Assembly (NCBI GenBank): GCA_964503045.1
Contig: CAZCZI010000009.1
Coordinates: forward strand, 62,001-126,000
Direction: 5' to 3'
From: CAYZJR01 sp964503045
Lineage (GTDB): Bacteria; Cyanobacteriota; Vampirovibrionia; Obscuribacterales; Obscuribacteraceae
DNA: 64,000 bases
Part shown: positions 34,912-43,056 of the stretch, one piece after another
How the letters are laid out: every line of letters starts with the position of its first letter
How positions within the stretch are numbered: position 1 is the first letter of the stretch
The notes under the pieces: generated by a model
Told to the model about the DNA's origin: nothing
The model's input: the letters and a program-made list of their open reading frames with translations, nothing else
Database searches by the model: none
Translations under genes and position numbers: made by a program

Positions 34912-35271
34912 ATGTGTGCCGCTAAGAACAACAAAAACAAAAAATCAAGCGGGCTGGGCAATCTGGACTTTTCAATCGGCTCGGCGCCTATCGTGGGTGA
35001 CTCCGACTCGGTTGTAGACCGTATTGCAAAGGGCGTGGGCTCTGTTCTTGGGTCGACGATGAAGGGAATTGTCGAAGACAAGCCTATTGCCGGCACTTGT
35101 GGTGTCTGTGGAACCCCGATTCATCCTATGATGACTGGGCTTCCCGCCAACACCAAGATATGCAAAGTCTGCCATCACGAAGTGTGCGCGAAGCATTTCA
35201 GCGGTTCTAAGCAAATATGCTCTAAATGCGCAACCGGCAACGACAATTGGTGCAAGACACCCAAACTTTAG
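34912..35271 (+). CDS. Small zinc-finger (FYVE/treble-clef-like) protein
   Basis: The 119-residue protein has a basic, disordered first third (KNNKNKKSSG) and a middle with Gly, Asp and Val. A compact C-terminal metal site follows: CGVCG, then CKVCHHEVCAKH, then CSKC, and a final Cys near the end. The pattern C-x2-C...C-x2-C-x4-C-x2-H...C-x2-C resembles a double-zinc treble clef of the FYVE or RPH3A kind, which in eukaryotes binds lipids or proteins. The role here is unknown. ATG 34912 is chosen because GGAG lies eight bases upstream; the GTG at 34879 has none. A terminator hairpin follows at 35297. Confidence 0.75.
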   Translation: MCAAKNNKNKKSSGLGNLDFSIGSAPIVGDSDSVVDRIAKGVGSVLGSTMKGIVEDKPIAGTCGVCGTPIHPMMTGLPANTKICKVCHHEVCAKHFSGSKQICSKCATGNDNWCKTPKL

Positions 35272-35296
35272 CAAGTTTGATTTGGTAGGAACAAAG

Positions 35297-35320
35297 GCAC
35301 CAAATATGGTGCTACTGTTT
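35297..35320 (+). terminator. Intrinsic terminator after the small zinc-finger gene
   Basis: GCACCA-AATA-TGGTGC is a six-pair hairpin (35297-35312) followed by TACTGTTTTTG. It lies 25 bases past the stop at 35271 on the same strand. Confidence 0.6.
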
Positions 35321-35496
35321 TTGTCGAAATTTTGCGCCGCTTGTTAGGTATTAGTGTGGCGAATTTCCATTTAATCTTTCGATTTCATCTGAATATGAAA
35401 TCGAAATTTCAGTTTGTCGATGTTTTCACCGGGTACAGATCATTTGGAGTCCTCTATAAGTCATGAATCACTGACTGATGTCGGAAAGGAACAGCT

Positions 35497-36585
35497 ATGT
35501 GGGGCAATGAGAACGTAATCACGAAAAACATCGGACGCACAAACAGAAACTTGCTTGTCGTCAACGTGGTTATTCTAGGGATTCTCGGATTCATCGCCGT
35601 GTGCAGTTGGCGGTCTACTTACAATTTGATGTTCGGACCGTGGAAGACGACACACGAAGCGTTGGTAAAGATGGATCCAGCAAAGGATCTTCAATATAAC
35701 GTTTTGATTGACACCCAAGACAAAATTACTGAGCCGATTTACGAGGAAATGTCGATTAGCAAAGATAGAAGCGGCAATGAGAAAAGCCGCTCCACGACAG
35801 CTTTGTATCAACTGTTAGCTGTCGACGGTGGCAAGATATTGCTGGTGAAGTCTCCTGGTGGTGTAGGCGGCAAGCAGCTATCTGGCGGTCTTGTGCCGAT
35901 TCCGGATAATCTGCAAAATGATTGCTTGGGTGTATTGGAAAGCAAGGAACCTGGACTGAAGGGACGCTTTTTGCCCTATATGCTCGACACAACGAGATTT
36001 GACGGATGGGGCTATTTCCCTCTGGTCTTGCAGATTCCAGTGTTTCTCTTGTGCGTCTGGAAGCTAATCTCGCTGCAAGGACGTTCTGCTGATCCAAGCA
36101 AGCATCCAATTATGAAAGCAGTCCAGAATTACGGCGACCCGCGAGAAGTGTCAGCTGCAATAGAAGATGATATGCGGCTGTCCAATGGTGGAAAGCGCAA
36201 GGGACTTCCAGGATTGTGGTCGAGTCAATGGCTTTTAGTGCCGACCACTTTTGATTTATTGATTGGAAAGTTAGACGATCTGGTTTGGTTGTACGCGCAT
36301 GAGACCAAGCATAGTGTCAACTTTATTCCAACCGGAAGCACGTGGAAATTGATGATGCATTTTGCCGATAAGAGAAGCATAGAGATTGAAACAAATAAAC
36401 AAAACGTTGAAAAACTACTTATGGAGCTGATTCAACGTGTGCCTTGGGCTTATGCCGGATTCTCTGAGGAGTTGAAAGGCTGGTGGCAGAAACAGCCGCA
36501 GGCGATGATTGAAGAGTCCGCAAAAGCGAGGAAGGAGCTGTCTGTGAAAACAGCTCCGCCTCCGGATGATTACGATCGCAATTGA
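35497..36585 (+). CDS. Membrane protein of unknown function
   Basis: The 362-residue protein has two hydrophobic helices, at about residues 18-37 (NLLVVNVVILGILGFIAVCS) and 172-192 (YFPLVLQIPVFLLCVWKLISL). The loop between them (about 135 residues) should be extracytoplasmic. The C-terminal 165 residues are cytoplasmic and contain a folded part with WLLVPTTFDLLIGKLDDLVWLYAHETKH and a helix-rich end. No catalytic motif was recognised. ATG 35497 has AAAGGA seven bases before it. It stands alone and converges on the 36633 gene. Confidence 0.72.
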   Translation: MWGNENVITKNIGRTNRNLLVVNVVILGILGFIAVCSWRSTYNLMFGPWKTTHEALVKMDPAKDLQYNVLIDTQDKITEPIYEEMSISKDRSGNEKSRSTTALYQLLAVDGGKILLVKSPGGVGGKQLSGGLVPIPDNLQNDCLGVLESKEPGLKGRFLPYMLDTTRFDGWGYFPLVLQIPVFLLCVWKLISLQGRSADPSKHPIMKAVQNYGDPREVSAAIEDDMRLSNGGKRKGLPGLWSSQWLLVPTTFDLLIGKLDDLVWLYAHETKHSVNFIPTGSTWKLMMHFADKRSIEIETNKQNVEKLLMELIQRVPWAYAGFSEELKGWWQKQPQAMIEESAKARKELSVKTAPPPDDYDRN

Positions 36586-36632
36586 CTTGACTGCCTGAAT
36601 TAAGCGTGTGAATTAAGCGCGCAAAAGTGATT

Positions 36633-37490
36633 CTAGTGAATCAAGCCAAATCCAAATACACCCCATGCAATACCGGCTGCAATCATGACAGTGGCAGCGG
36701 CTCCGCCGAGCGCCCATATTGAGGCCTTTCGCTTTACCGCGAGTTTGCGCAGCAGAAGACCTGAAGCCAGAACTCCAGCAAGGGAAAGAACGATCGCTGG
36801 AATCAGCGGTATGTTATCCGGCTCACGTTTCCTGACTACGCCGGCAGTCTTGAAACCCGTAATAACCGTTGCATCTGAACCGATCGGTCCAATTGTTCCA
36901 CCACCCATGGTTACTTCTACGCGCTCACTCATGAGCGATCTCTTGCCATGATCGGGTGATGCATTCGATGGTGCCGGTAGACCGAACCATGTGAATGCAG
37001 CAATTGCAGCAGCAACCAATTGGCGTGCTTTGTCCCGCATTTTTCGCAAGCCGACGGGGCAGTTGTCGGTTATGACCGTTCCGTCGCGCCGTCTGTAGAG
37101 GCGCATGCAGATCTTGCCTTCGTTTTCGCGCAGCAAGCTTGCCGCTTCTTGGGTCGACATCTCTGAGAGATTGTAGACATTCAGCTGACATTGATTGCAA
37201 AAACGAATGCGATCGTCTTGAGTGTATTTCATCGAGTTCCAATCCATTGAACATGGAGCGGCAACCCGCATGCTTTGTATTAATTTGTCGTCTGCCTGAG
37301 AACAAGCATCTTTTAGCGATTGAGTATCAGTTAGTAAGTTTGAATTGAAATCGGATTCCGAAGTTGAGGTCGAGTTGTTTTTTAGTAAATCGATATTCGA
37401 GAGTACGCCCGCAGTATTCGTGAGTATCTCGATATTCGACAAGAATTCAGCATCCGTCTGGTGACGGACACGGGTGCGTTTGTCATTCAT
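36633..37490 (-). CDS. Membrane protein with conserved Cys-rich (CxxC) cytoplasmic domain
   Basis: The first 65 residues of this 285-residue protein are polar and Asn/Ser-rich. Residues about 79-150 hold a compact domain: APCSMDWNSMKYTQDDRIRFCNQCQLNVYNLS, then EAASLLRENEGKICMRLYRRRDGTVITDNCP. The same pattern (C-x3-W-x2-M...RxC-x2-C-x3-VYNLS...C-x-R-x-YRRxDGTV-T-x-x-CP) recurs in unannotated proteins of several phyla and looks like a metal- or redox-binding ribbon. Hydrophobic segments follow at about 162-178, 228-247 and 257-282. The function is unknown. It lies on the strand opposite the 35497 gene, which it meets tail to tail. Confidence 0.72.
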   Translation of the reverse strand: MNDKRTRVRHQTDAEFLSNIEILTNTAGVLSNIDLLKNNSTSTSESDFNSNLLTDTQSLKDACSQADDKLIQSMRVAAPCSMDWNSMKYTQDDRIRFCNQCQLNVYNLSEMSTQEAASLLRENEGKICMRLYRRRDGTVITDNCPVGLRKMRDKARQLVAAAIAAFTWFGLPAPSNASPDHGKRSLMSERVEVTMGGGTIGPIGSDATVITGFKTAGVVRKREPDNIPLIPAIVLSLAGVLASGLLLRKLAVKRKASIWALGGAAATVMIAAGIAWGVFGFGLIH

Positions 37491-37584
37491 TGTTAGTAAT
37501 CCTCGTGCAAAGGCCGAGTGGTTTAATAATACTAACTTTGAATTAGGTTCGAGACGACCGGAAAAACCCCAGATTCAGGAAGCC

Positions 37585-37893
37585 CTACTGTTCATTCTCT
37601 GTCTTTCGTTCTGCCCACCACTCTTTGAGAATTTCACCAAGACGCGGATGGGAGGTGGCAAGCGGGGCCAATTGTCTTCTGCAAAACTCTCTGCACTTTT
37701 GCGGCAGCTCTGCTAAATCAATTGGTATGACGGAAGGCTCTGGCTGGAAGATTTTGTCCAGCATCGGACTAATCACAGACATCTCTTGGCTCATGCGACG
37801 CGCCCCATACATAGACTGTACTCTCGTGATGCAAATGTCCGCTTCCGTAATGCTTACGGAGTGGGGATGTCCGATTTTTGATTTTGGTTGCAT
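37585..37893 (-). CDS. Small protein of unknown function
   Basis: This 102-residue frame starts at ATG 37893, with AGAGG four bases upstream. A longer frame reaches 37935 without a better site. The sequence has a short charged N-terminus, a region VSITEADICITRVQSMYGARRMSQEM, and a C-terminal helix ending LKEWWAERKTENEQ. No signal peptide, membrane helix or known motif was seen. It is probably cytoplasmic. Confidence 0.55.
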   Translation of the reverse strand: MQPKSKIGHPHSVSITEADICITRVQSMYGARRMSQEMSVISPMLDKIFQPEPSVIPIDLAELPQKCREFCRRQLAPLATSHPRLGEILKEWWAERKTENEQ

Positions 37894-37986
37894 GACCTCT
37901 TCCTTATGAAGACGATTAAAGCGGTGTCTCCACAAATTACGAAGGTAATTTGGAAATTAGGGGGAACTGATTTTTGGGTAATCAAA

Positions 37987-38730
37987 TTACTTGATGATGG
38001 AGTCTTTTAGGCAGTTTTCAATTATGAAAAGTATCGCCTCTTTCATTTGATCCAGTCCCTTTGATGCTGTTAGGGCTTTTGTTTGTTTCTTTGTACTGTC
38101 GGAGCCGCTCTGGACTTGGCTTATAGTCTTTGCGTAAGTCTCAGTGGTTGGAAGATGCACGAATAGCACGCAAGGAATGTCTTTTCGCTTGCGCTGTTTG
38201 TTGAGAACGCGGAAATAGACGTCGTTGCAGATGAAGGTTCCCGCGTGATACGACACCTCGGCTGGGTATCCATGCTGTTCAAGCAGTACCTTAAGATTTA
38301 AGACATCGACGTCTGTTTCCAACGCCATTGGGGCCTTTTTCTTTATGCGCTTATGTTCCCACTGGTGACCCTTATTGTCGGCAATTCGATAGTCTTGAAC
38401 ATTGAGTGCGACCCGCTCAATCGACACCCGGTCTCTTTTGTTGGCAAGACCAAGCATGATGACTAGTGTCGTCTTGTAAGCAGTGCTATCCAGCTGGTTG
38501 TTGATAATGTCCCAAGACTCGCAACAACTGGGCAATACGAGCCGCGTCAGGGTCACCCTGCTTTCCAATTCCGGCACTTCCAAGAAGTTGGGAAGCGCCT
38601 CCACGACTTGCTGACTGGGATTGGTGTCATTGTTGTAAAAGGGGTCAAAGCCGGTCACCAGTACCCGGGTAGCGGTGGATTTCAAGCGCTCGGATTGTTT
38701 CAATGCTTTGCGGGCTGCCTTTTTGCTCAT
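37987..38730 (-). CDS. pcp: Pyroglutamyl-peptidase I (family C15)
   Basis: The enzyme removes an N-terminal pyroglutamate from peptides in the cytoplasm. The opening VLVTGFDPFYNNDTNPS is the family start (TGFxPF...NPS). The catalytic triad is placed by context: Glu about 104 in SIERVALNVQD, Cys about 167 in YHAGTFICNDVYF (family pattern AGTFxCN), and His about 191 in LFVHLP. At 247 residues it is slightly longer than usual (about 215), with a basic N-terminal extension and a C-terminal helix. It is divergent from the tRNA-Leu gene. Confidence 0.92.
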   Translation of the reverse strand: MSKKAARKALKQSERLKSTATRVLVTGFDPFYNNDTNPSQQVVEALPNFLEVPELESRVTLTRLVLPSCCESWDIINNQLDSTAYKTTLVIMLGLANKRDRVSIERVALNVQDYRIADNKGHQWEHKRIKKKAPMALETDVDVLNLKVLLEQHGYPAEVSYHAGTFICNDVYFRVLNKQRKRKDIPCVLFVHLPTTETYAKTISQVQSGSDSTKKQTKALTASKGLDQMKEAILFIIENCLKDSIIK

Positions 38731-38741
38731 ACCCTATAGTG

Positions 38742-38747
38742 TAGAAT
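38742..38747 (+). promoter_or_regulatory. Candidate -10 element for tRNA-Leu
   Basis: TAGAAT lies 17 bases before the tRNA 5' end, a spacing that suits transcription starting a few bases ahead of the tRNA. No clear -35 was seen. Confidence 0.3.
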
Positions 38748-38763
38748 GATCCGAACCCACTGA

Positions 38764-38848
38764 GCCGAAGTGGCGAAATGGCAGACGCAGCTGACTCAAA
38801 ATCAGCCGGGGCTTAAACCCCGTGTCGGTTCGACTCCGACCTTCGGCA
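38764..38848 (+). tRNA. tRNA-Leu(CAA)
   Basis: An 85-base cloverleaf can be drawn: acceptor GCCGAAG/CTTCGGC, D arm with GG, anticodon stem GCTGA/TCAGC with loop CTCAAAA (anticodon CAA, reading UUG), a long variable arm CGGGGCTTAAACCCCG as in class II tRNAs, and a T arm GTCGG-TTCGACT-CCGAC. The discriminator is A, as expected for leucine. CCA is not encoded. Confidence 0.97.
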
Positions 38849-38959
38849 TTTGTTTGCAATTGAGCACGAAGAGCATATTGCCTCCATGAACAGATGGCGG
38901 TAGGGCTTCCTACACGGGTACATTCTCATTGGACTGGGTGTAGCCGGAAGTTAGCCAAG

Positions 38960-40561
38960 ATGTCCGATACTTCGCCAATACAAGAGAAAGCAAGTCACGA
39001 TGCACTTATCGGCCGGATCATAAGTGGGCGTTACGAAATCCTTGAACTGATTGGTGAGGGCGGCAGTGGCTATGTCTTTAAAGCGCGGCATGTGACGCTG
39101 CTTAAGACTGTCGCAGTAAAGATTTTGAGCAGTTTGGCTTCATCTGATCCTGAAATTTTGAAGCGTTTGGAAATCGAAGCACGAACGTGCGCGATACTCC
39201 ACCACCCTGGACTTGTTCCCGTGATCGACATGGGCTTTGAAGACGATGGAACCAGTTTCATCGCAATGGAGTATGTCGAGGGAGAGACGCTCGAGAGTCT
39301 TTTGACGAAGGAACAATTTTTGAGTCCTCCAAGAGTGCTCAGTCTCGCTCGGCGAGTCACGGAAGCCCTAGCATTTGCGCACAGAAACGGCATCATTCAC
39401 CGTGATATCAAACCTGCCAACATCATCGTCTGCTCGGATGATAATGGTGAGGAAACTATAAAGATAGTGGATTTTGGAATTGCAAGAGCCGATCTTTCAG
39501 TTGGCGAAATGCAGAGACTTACCCAGTCAGGTCAGGTGTTTGGAAGTCCATCCTATATGAGTCCCGAGCAGGTGCGCGGCGAAAAGGTGGACAGCCGGAC
39601 AGACATTTATTCGTTGGGTTGTGTGCTCTATGAAGTGCTTACAGGAAAGAAAGCTTTTCGCGGTGACAACATGATGACGACGATGACTCTTCACCTCGAA
39701 TCACAGCCGAAGTCATTGCAGCTGGTGCGCGAGGAATTGAACAAATGGCGCGATTTGGAACTAGTCGTAATGCGATGCTTGGCGAAGGAAAAGGAAAAAC
39801 GATTTTCTTCCATGCAAGAGCTTAGCGACAGCTTGGAGTCGTGCGAACTTCGTCACGGCGTCGGAAAGAAACATCGAGGAATTTCTGTTGCAAGTCCAAT
39901 CACCAAAGTACTAGGAACGGGTTGTCTGGCTGCCGTTGCTTCAGCATTTTTCCTGGGGCAAATGACGAAGCCAGTCGCAAAGAGTGATGATGGTGTGCGA
40001 ATAAAAGATTCTGGTTATGTTGGAGTGTACGCACCGGAAAAGCTTGCCACTAGCATACTGAGACAGGATCGTGCGAATAAGTATGTTCTTTTGTTGGCTC
40101 AAGCTGCATCTCTTTGCGATACAGGTCGTATCGCCAGCGCTTACAAAATGTACACTACAGCCTTCTATGAGGCTCAGAGAAACGACGAGCCAGACGATGT
40201 TCGGATTGCAATTGCCATGTTCGCGACCGTGTGTGCAAGAGATCCATCCATCAATGATTTGCCGGGAACAACAATGATCTTGAAAAGTCTAAAGCGGGAG
40301 TTGACCGCACTGCTTGACGATAAGTCGCGACGAGGTCCCGAAAACATAGTCGCGGCCGAAGTCATCTATGACTACGCTTCATTGATTGTTGAATCGTACG
40401 ATAAAGACAAGCTCCCCGGCGGTAAGCAGACGCTGCGTGAAGCAATGAACAACATGCAAACTGCAATCGATCTGGCGCAACGAGTTGAAAATGCAGATAG
40501 TCAGAGCTTGATCAATCGTATCAAGCATAAAATGCTTCGAACAAAAGCAAAAATGCAATAG
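38960..40561 (+). CDS. Membrane-anchored Ser/Thr protein kinase
   Basis: This Hanks-type kinase should phosphorylate Ser or Thr on cellular proteins. The kinase domain (about residues 25-290) has the glycine loop GEGGSGYVFKA, the lysine in VAVKIL near 53, HRDIKPANI near 145, DFGIAR near 170, and the activation-segment SPEQVRGEKVDSRTDIYSLG. Every catalytic residue is present. One membrane helix follows near 315-335 (GTGCLAAVASAFFLG), then a 190-residue external, TPR-like helical domain that may be the sensor. ATG 38960 fits the usual kinase N-terminus; the longer frame from 38894 would pass through DNA just after the tRNA. The zinc-ribbon gene follows on the same strand 111 bases later. Confidence 0.93.
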   Translation: MSDTSPIQEKASHDALIGRIISGRYEILELIGEGGSGYVFKARHVTLLKTVAVKILSSLASSDPEILKRLEIEARTCAILHHPGLVPVIDMGFEDDGTSFIAMEYVEGETLESLLTKEQFLSPPRVLSLARRVTEALAFAHRNGIIHRDIKPANIIVCSDDNGEETIKIVDFGIARADLSVGEMQRLTQSGQVFGSPSYMSPEQVRGEKVDSRTDIYSLGCVLYEVLTGKKAFRGDNMMTTMTLHLESQPKSLQLVREELNKWRDLELVVMRCLAKEKEKRFSSMQELSDSLESCELRHGVGKKHRGISVASPITKVLGTGCLAAVASAFFLGQMTKPVAKSDDGVRIKDSGYVGVYAPEKLATSILRQDRANKYVLLLAQAASLCDTGRIASAYKMYTTAFYEAQRNDEPDDVRIAIAMFATVCARDPSINDLPGTTMILKSLKRELTALLDDKSRRGPENIVAAEVIYDYASLIVESYDKDKLPGGKQTLREAMNNMQTAIDLAQRVENADSQSLINRIKHKMLRTKAKMQ

Positions 40562-40672
40562 TGACAAGCATATGCGCACCATATGCGATGGCTGTGCGGC
40601 AAGAACCTTCTTTTGACTAATTTCGATCTTCGTGTATAACAGTGTCAACGTCATGTTCCTGGAGTGACTGAT

Positions 40673-42202
40673 ATGGCTCTTATTTCCTTCACACGCAAAC
40701 ACGCTGATCGGTCGAGCAGCACTGGCTTCCAGTTTGAGTTCTTCTGTGATGTCTGCTCGTCAAGTCATATGACTGCGTTCCAGTATGACAGTGTAGGTGT
40801 TGCTTCAACGCTGCTCTCTGCAGCAGAAATACTATTGAGACGTGGTAGTCGATTTGGTGCTGCAGGAGAGCAAGTGAATCGGTTGTTGCGGGGCAAGGCA
40901 TGGGACGAAGCATATACTCACGCGGTCGAAGAGGCTAAACAGACATTCAAACATTGCACTCGATGCAGCAGTTGGGTTTGCGCTGATAATTGTTGGACAG
41001 CCGAACATAACCAGTGCAGAAAGTGCACTCCCGATTTGGCCGTGGAGGCGCCCTCCATGCAGGCTCAAGCCGGCAAGTGGCAAATGTTTGGCAAAGCACT
41101 TCAAAGCGATCAGACCGGCGGCAGAGATATGAGTCATCCGCAACTTGCCGATTGCCCTCATTGTGGAGCGCGCACCAAGACTGGAGGCGAGTTTTGTACC
41201 AATTGCGGCAAAGTGATAACTGCTGACGTACATTGCAAAAAGTGTGAATCGAAGTGGCCGTCCCATAAGAATTATCAATTCTGCCCTGGTTGTGGCGCTT
41301 CATTCTCGGATGAGACGCAGTCCGAGCCCGCGGTTCAACATGAACCAGAACCAGAGCCCGTAGTAACACGCCAACCTGAACCTGGACATGAACACAAGAT
41401 CGAGCATGAGCCAATACGCGATCTCGAGCCAGAACCCGAACCAGAGGTCGAGCACAAGTGCGAACCCGAGGTAGCACGTCAAGTACAACCCGAAGTTAAA
41501 CGCGGACCTGACTCTGTTCAAGTAACGTTAGCATCGTCTGTAGTATCGCAGGATGAAGTGACACGAGAAGCTCCAAAGAAGGTCGCAAGTACAACTAAGA
41601 AGCAACTGCGATCAAAACCCACGAAAGTGCAAAAAGAACCAACGGTATCAAAATCCAAAGCAGCAAAGCCAAAGGCTCAGTCGAAGAGACCTGCTACTGC
41701 AAAGCCTAAGAAAGAGACGACTGTCGTTGCAAAATCAAAGACGAAGTCAATCAAACCGTCTAAGGCAAAAGCGGCAGCAAAAACAAAAGTGAAGACAAAA
41801 GCAGCCGCATCGAAAGCAGTGCGCAAGACAAGTGCACCGAAGACCGTGTCAAAGACTCGGACATCCGCCGCTAAGCCGAAGACTGCAACCAAGGCGAAGG
41901 CAGCAACGAAGTCGAAGGCAGCAACGAAGGCGAAGGCAGCAACGAAGCCGAAGGTTGCGAAGCCGAAGGTGAAAGTAAAGGCAGCGAAACCCAAGGTCGT
42001 AACGAAGGCGAACGCTGCGACGAAGGCAAAACCAGCAGCCACGAAGAAGGCAAAGCCAGCCAAGACGAAGGCAGCGGCGAAGCCGAAGCAATCAACAAAG
42101 GCGAAGCCAACGAAAGCAATGGTAACAAAGCCGAAGACGGCAAAGCTGAAGGGACCAAAGGCTAAGGCACCTAAGAACAAAGCGAAGGTGAAAAAACGCT
42201 AG
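40673..42202 (+). CDS. Zinc-ribbon protein with histone-H1-like Lys/Ala/Pro tail
   Basis: The 509-residue protein joins three parts. Residues 1-210 are Cys-rich: FCDVCSSS, then CTRCSSWVCADNCW and CRKC, then CPHCGARTK and CTNCGK, then CKKC and CPGCG, in all five or six C-x2-C knuckles. Residues about 220-290 are a Glu-Pro-rich acidic linker. The last 215 residues are a basic tail made of AKPK, TKAK and AATKAK units with scarcely any hydrophobic residue, like the C-terminus of histone H1 or the chlamydial Hc and bacterial AlgP-like proteins. DNA or RNA binding by the tail is inferred. ATG 40673 has GGAGTG upstream. No single known family covers the whole. Confidence 0.82.
   Translation: MALISFTRKHADRSSSTGFQFEFFCDVCSSSHMTAFQYDSVGVASTLLSAAEILLRRGSRFGAAGEQVNRLLRGKAWDEAYTHAVEEAKQTFKHCTRCSSWVCADNCWTAEHNQCRKCTPDLAVEAPSMQAQAGKWQMFGKALQSDQTGGRDMSHPQLADCPHCGARTKTGGEFCTNCGKVITADVHCKKCESKWPSHKNYQFCPGCGASFSDETQSEPAVQHEPEPEPVVTRQPEPGHEHKIEHEPIRDLEPEPEPEVEHKCEPEVARQVQPEVKRGPDSVQVTLASSVVSQDEVTREAPKKVASTTKKQLRSKPTKVQKEPTVSKSKAAKPKAQSKRPATAKPKKETTVVAKSKTKSIKPSKAKAAAKTKVKTKAAASKAVRKTSAPKTVSKTRTSAAKPKTATKAKAATKSKAATKAKAATKPKVAKPKVKVKAAKPKVVTKANAATKAKPAATKKAKPAKTKAAAKPKQSTKAKPTKAMVTKPKTAKLKGPKAKAPKNKAKVKKR
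41885..41956 (+). repeat. Four 18-base tandem repeats coding for ATKAKA
   Basis: The unit GCAACGAAGGCGAAGGCA occurs four times with one to three changes per copy and encodes Ala-Thr-Lys-x-Lys-Ala/Val. It lies within the basic tail of the zinc-ribbon protein and may vary in copy number between strains. Confidence 0.85.
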
Positions 42203-42244
42203 GTTCCGTAATTTCGATGTGAAGTTCGGGCAAGACTCACTGAT

Positions 42245-42598
42245 CTACGCGCTCTTCTTCTCTTTATGTTCGGCGTACTTCATCAGCAGAAGAAACAGTA
42301 TGTCTTCGAATGAGTTGGCTGTTGCCGCGTTTTCAGTGTTGGTCACAGACTTGCTCTCTGGTTTAGTGTCGACCACTTCAGGCGATACATTTTGAACCTT
42401 TTCAACAGGCTTCTGTTCGCTGGTCGGCTGCACTAATTCGAGCGTCCCGAATAATTCGTTAACTGCAGTCGACGACTGGCCCTGCCGCGTGTCATAGCTG
42501 CTAGCCCTTCTAGACTCGTAGAGTTCGTCGATCAGTGAGTTTGAGCTTACTGATTCTGTCTTCGCGTTATCAAACTTCTCTATGTTATCAACCGACAT
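42245..42598 (-). CDS. Small polar protein of unknown function
   Basis: This 117-residue frame is largely polar (Ser, Glu, Asn, Lys), with one short helix near the C-terminus (FEDILFLLLMKYAEHKEKKSA). It has no signal peptide, membrane span long enough to insert, or known motif. It lies tail to tail with the zinc-ribbon gene. Codon use and a clean ATG support it moderately; no clear ribosome site is seen. Confidence 0.5.
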   Translation of the reverse strand: MSVDNIEKFDNAKTESVSSNSLIDELYESRRASSYDTRQGQSSTAVNELFGTLELVQPTSEQKPVEKVQNVSPEVVDTKPESKSVTNTENAATANSFEDILFLLLMKYAEHKEKKSA

Positions 42599-42764
42599 GA
42601 TGTTTTTCGGGGAGTGGTAACCGGAAACTGCCGGATTGAAACTACCTTACCGCCGCATGCGTGAAAATGTCGTGCAGCCTCACGGATTCCACACGAGCGT
42701 TGGAAAGAATTGAATCATGTCAGCAGAGGGCTGCACAGTAAATCCAATTACGAGGTAAATAATC

Positions 42765-42935
42765 GTGGTTCAGAAGTCCAAAAATCAAAAAGGCGACAAA
42801 GCCAAAGTAGCAAAATCAAAAGTGTTGGCAAAGTCGAAACAATTGAAAAACACAGGCGCCCTAAATAAGAAAGTGGGTGGCAAAGCTCAGAACACTTGTG
42901 CAAGTATTTTCATCGCTAGCTGCACAAATCCGTAG
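42765..42935 (+). CDS. Possible small lysine-rich basic protein
   Basis: A GTG-started frame of 56 codons encodes a protein with about 16 Lys and almost no acidic residues (QKSKNQKGDKAKVAKSK and onward), ending with a short uncharged tail that holds two Cys. GAGG lies ten bases before the GTG. Its composition matches the tail of the zinc-ribbon protein 560 bases away. It could be a small nucleoid protein or a duplicated scrap of that tail. It does not overlap the downstream gene if that gene starts at 43057. Confidence 0.4.
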   Translation: MVQKSKNQKGDKAKVAKSKVLAKSKQLKNTGALNKKVGGKAQNTCASIFIASCTNP

Positions 42936-43056
42936 GCGTCAGATGCTGGCGCCTCCACCAATCCTGACATCCAGGTATGGTGTTCCACCGCTTGATATTC
43001 GTCCATGGCTCTGCAAGAGTACAATGATTGCCTTACAGACCAGCAAGGGCGGAACA

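Noticed and set aside
41677..42180. Long hydrophobic minus-strand frame opposite the H1-like tail
   Set aside because: Its Phe/Ala/Val/Leu repeat simply mirrors the Lys/Ala/Pro codons of the real gene. A 167-residue membrane protein made only of such repeats is not credible.
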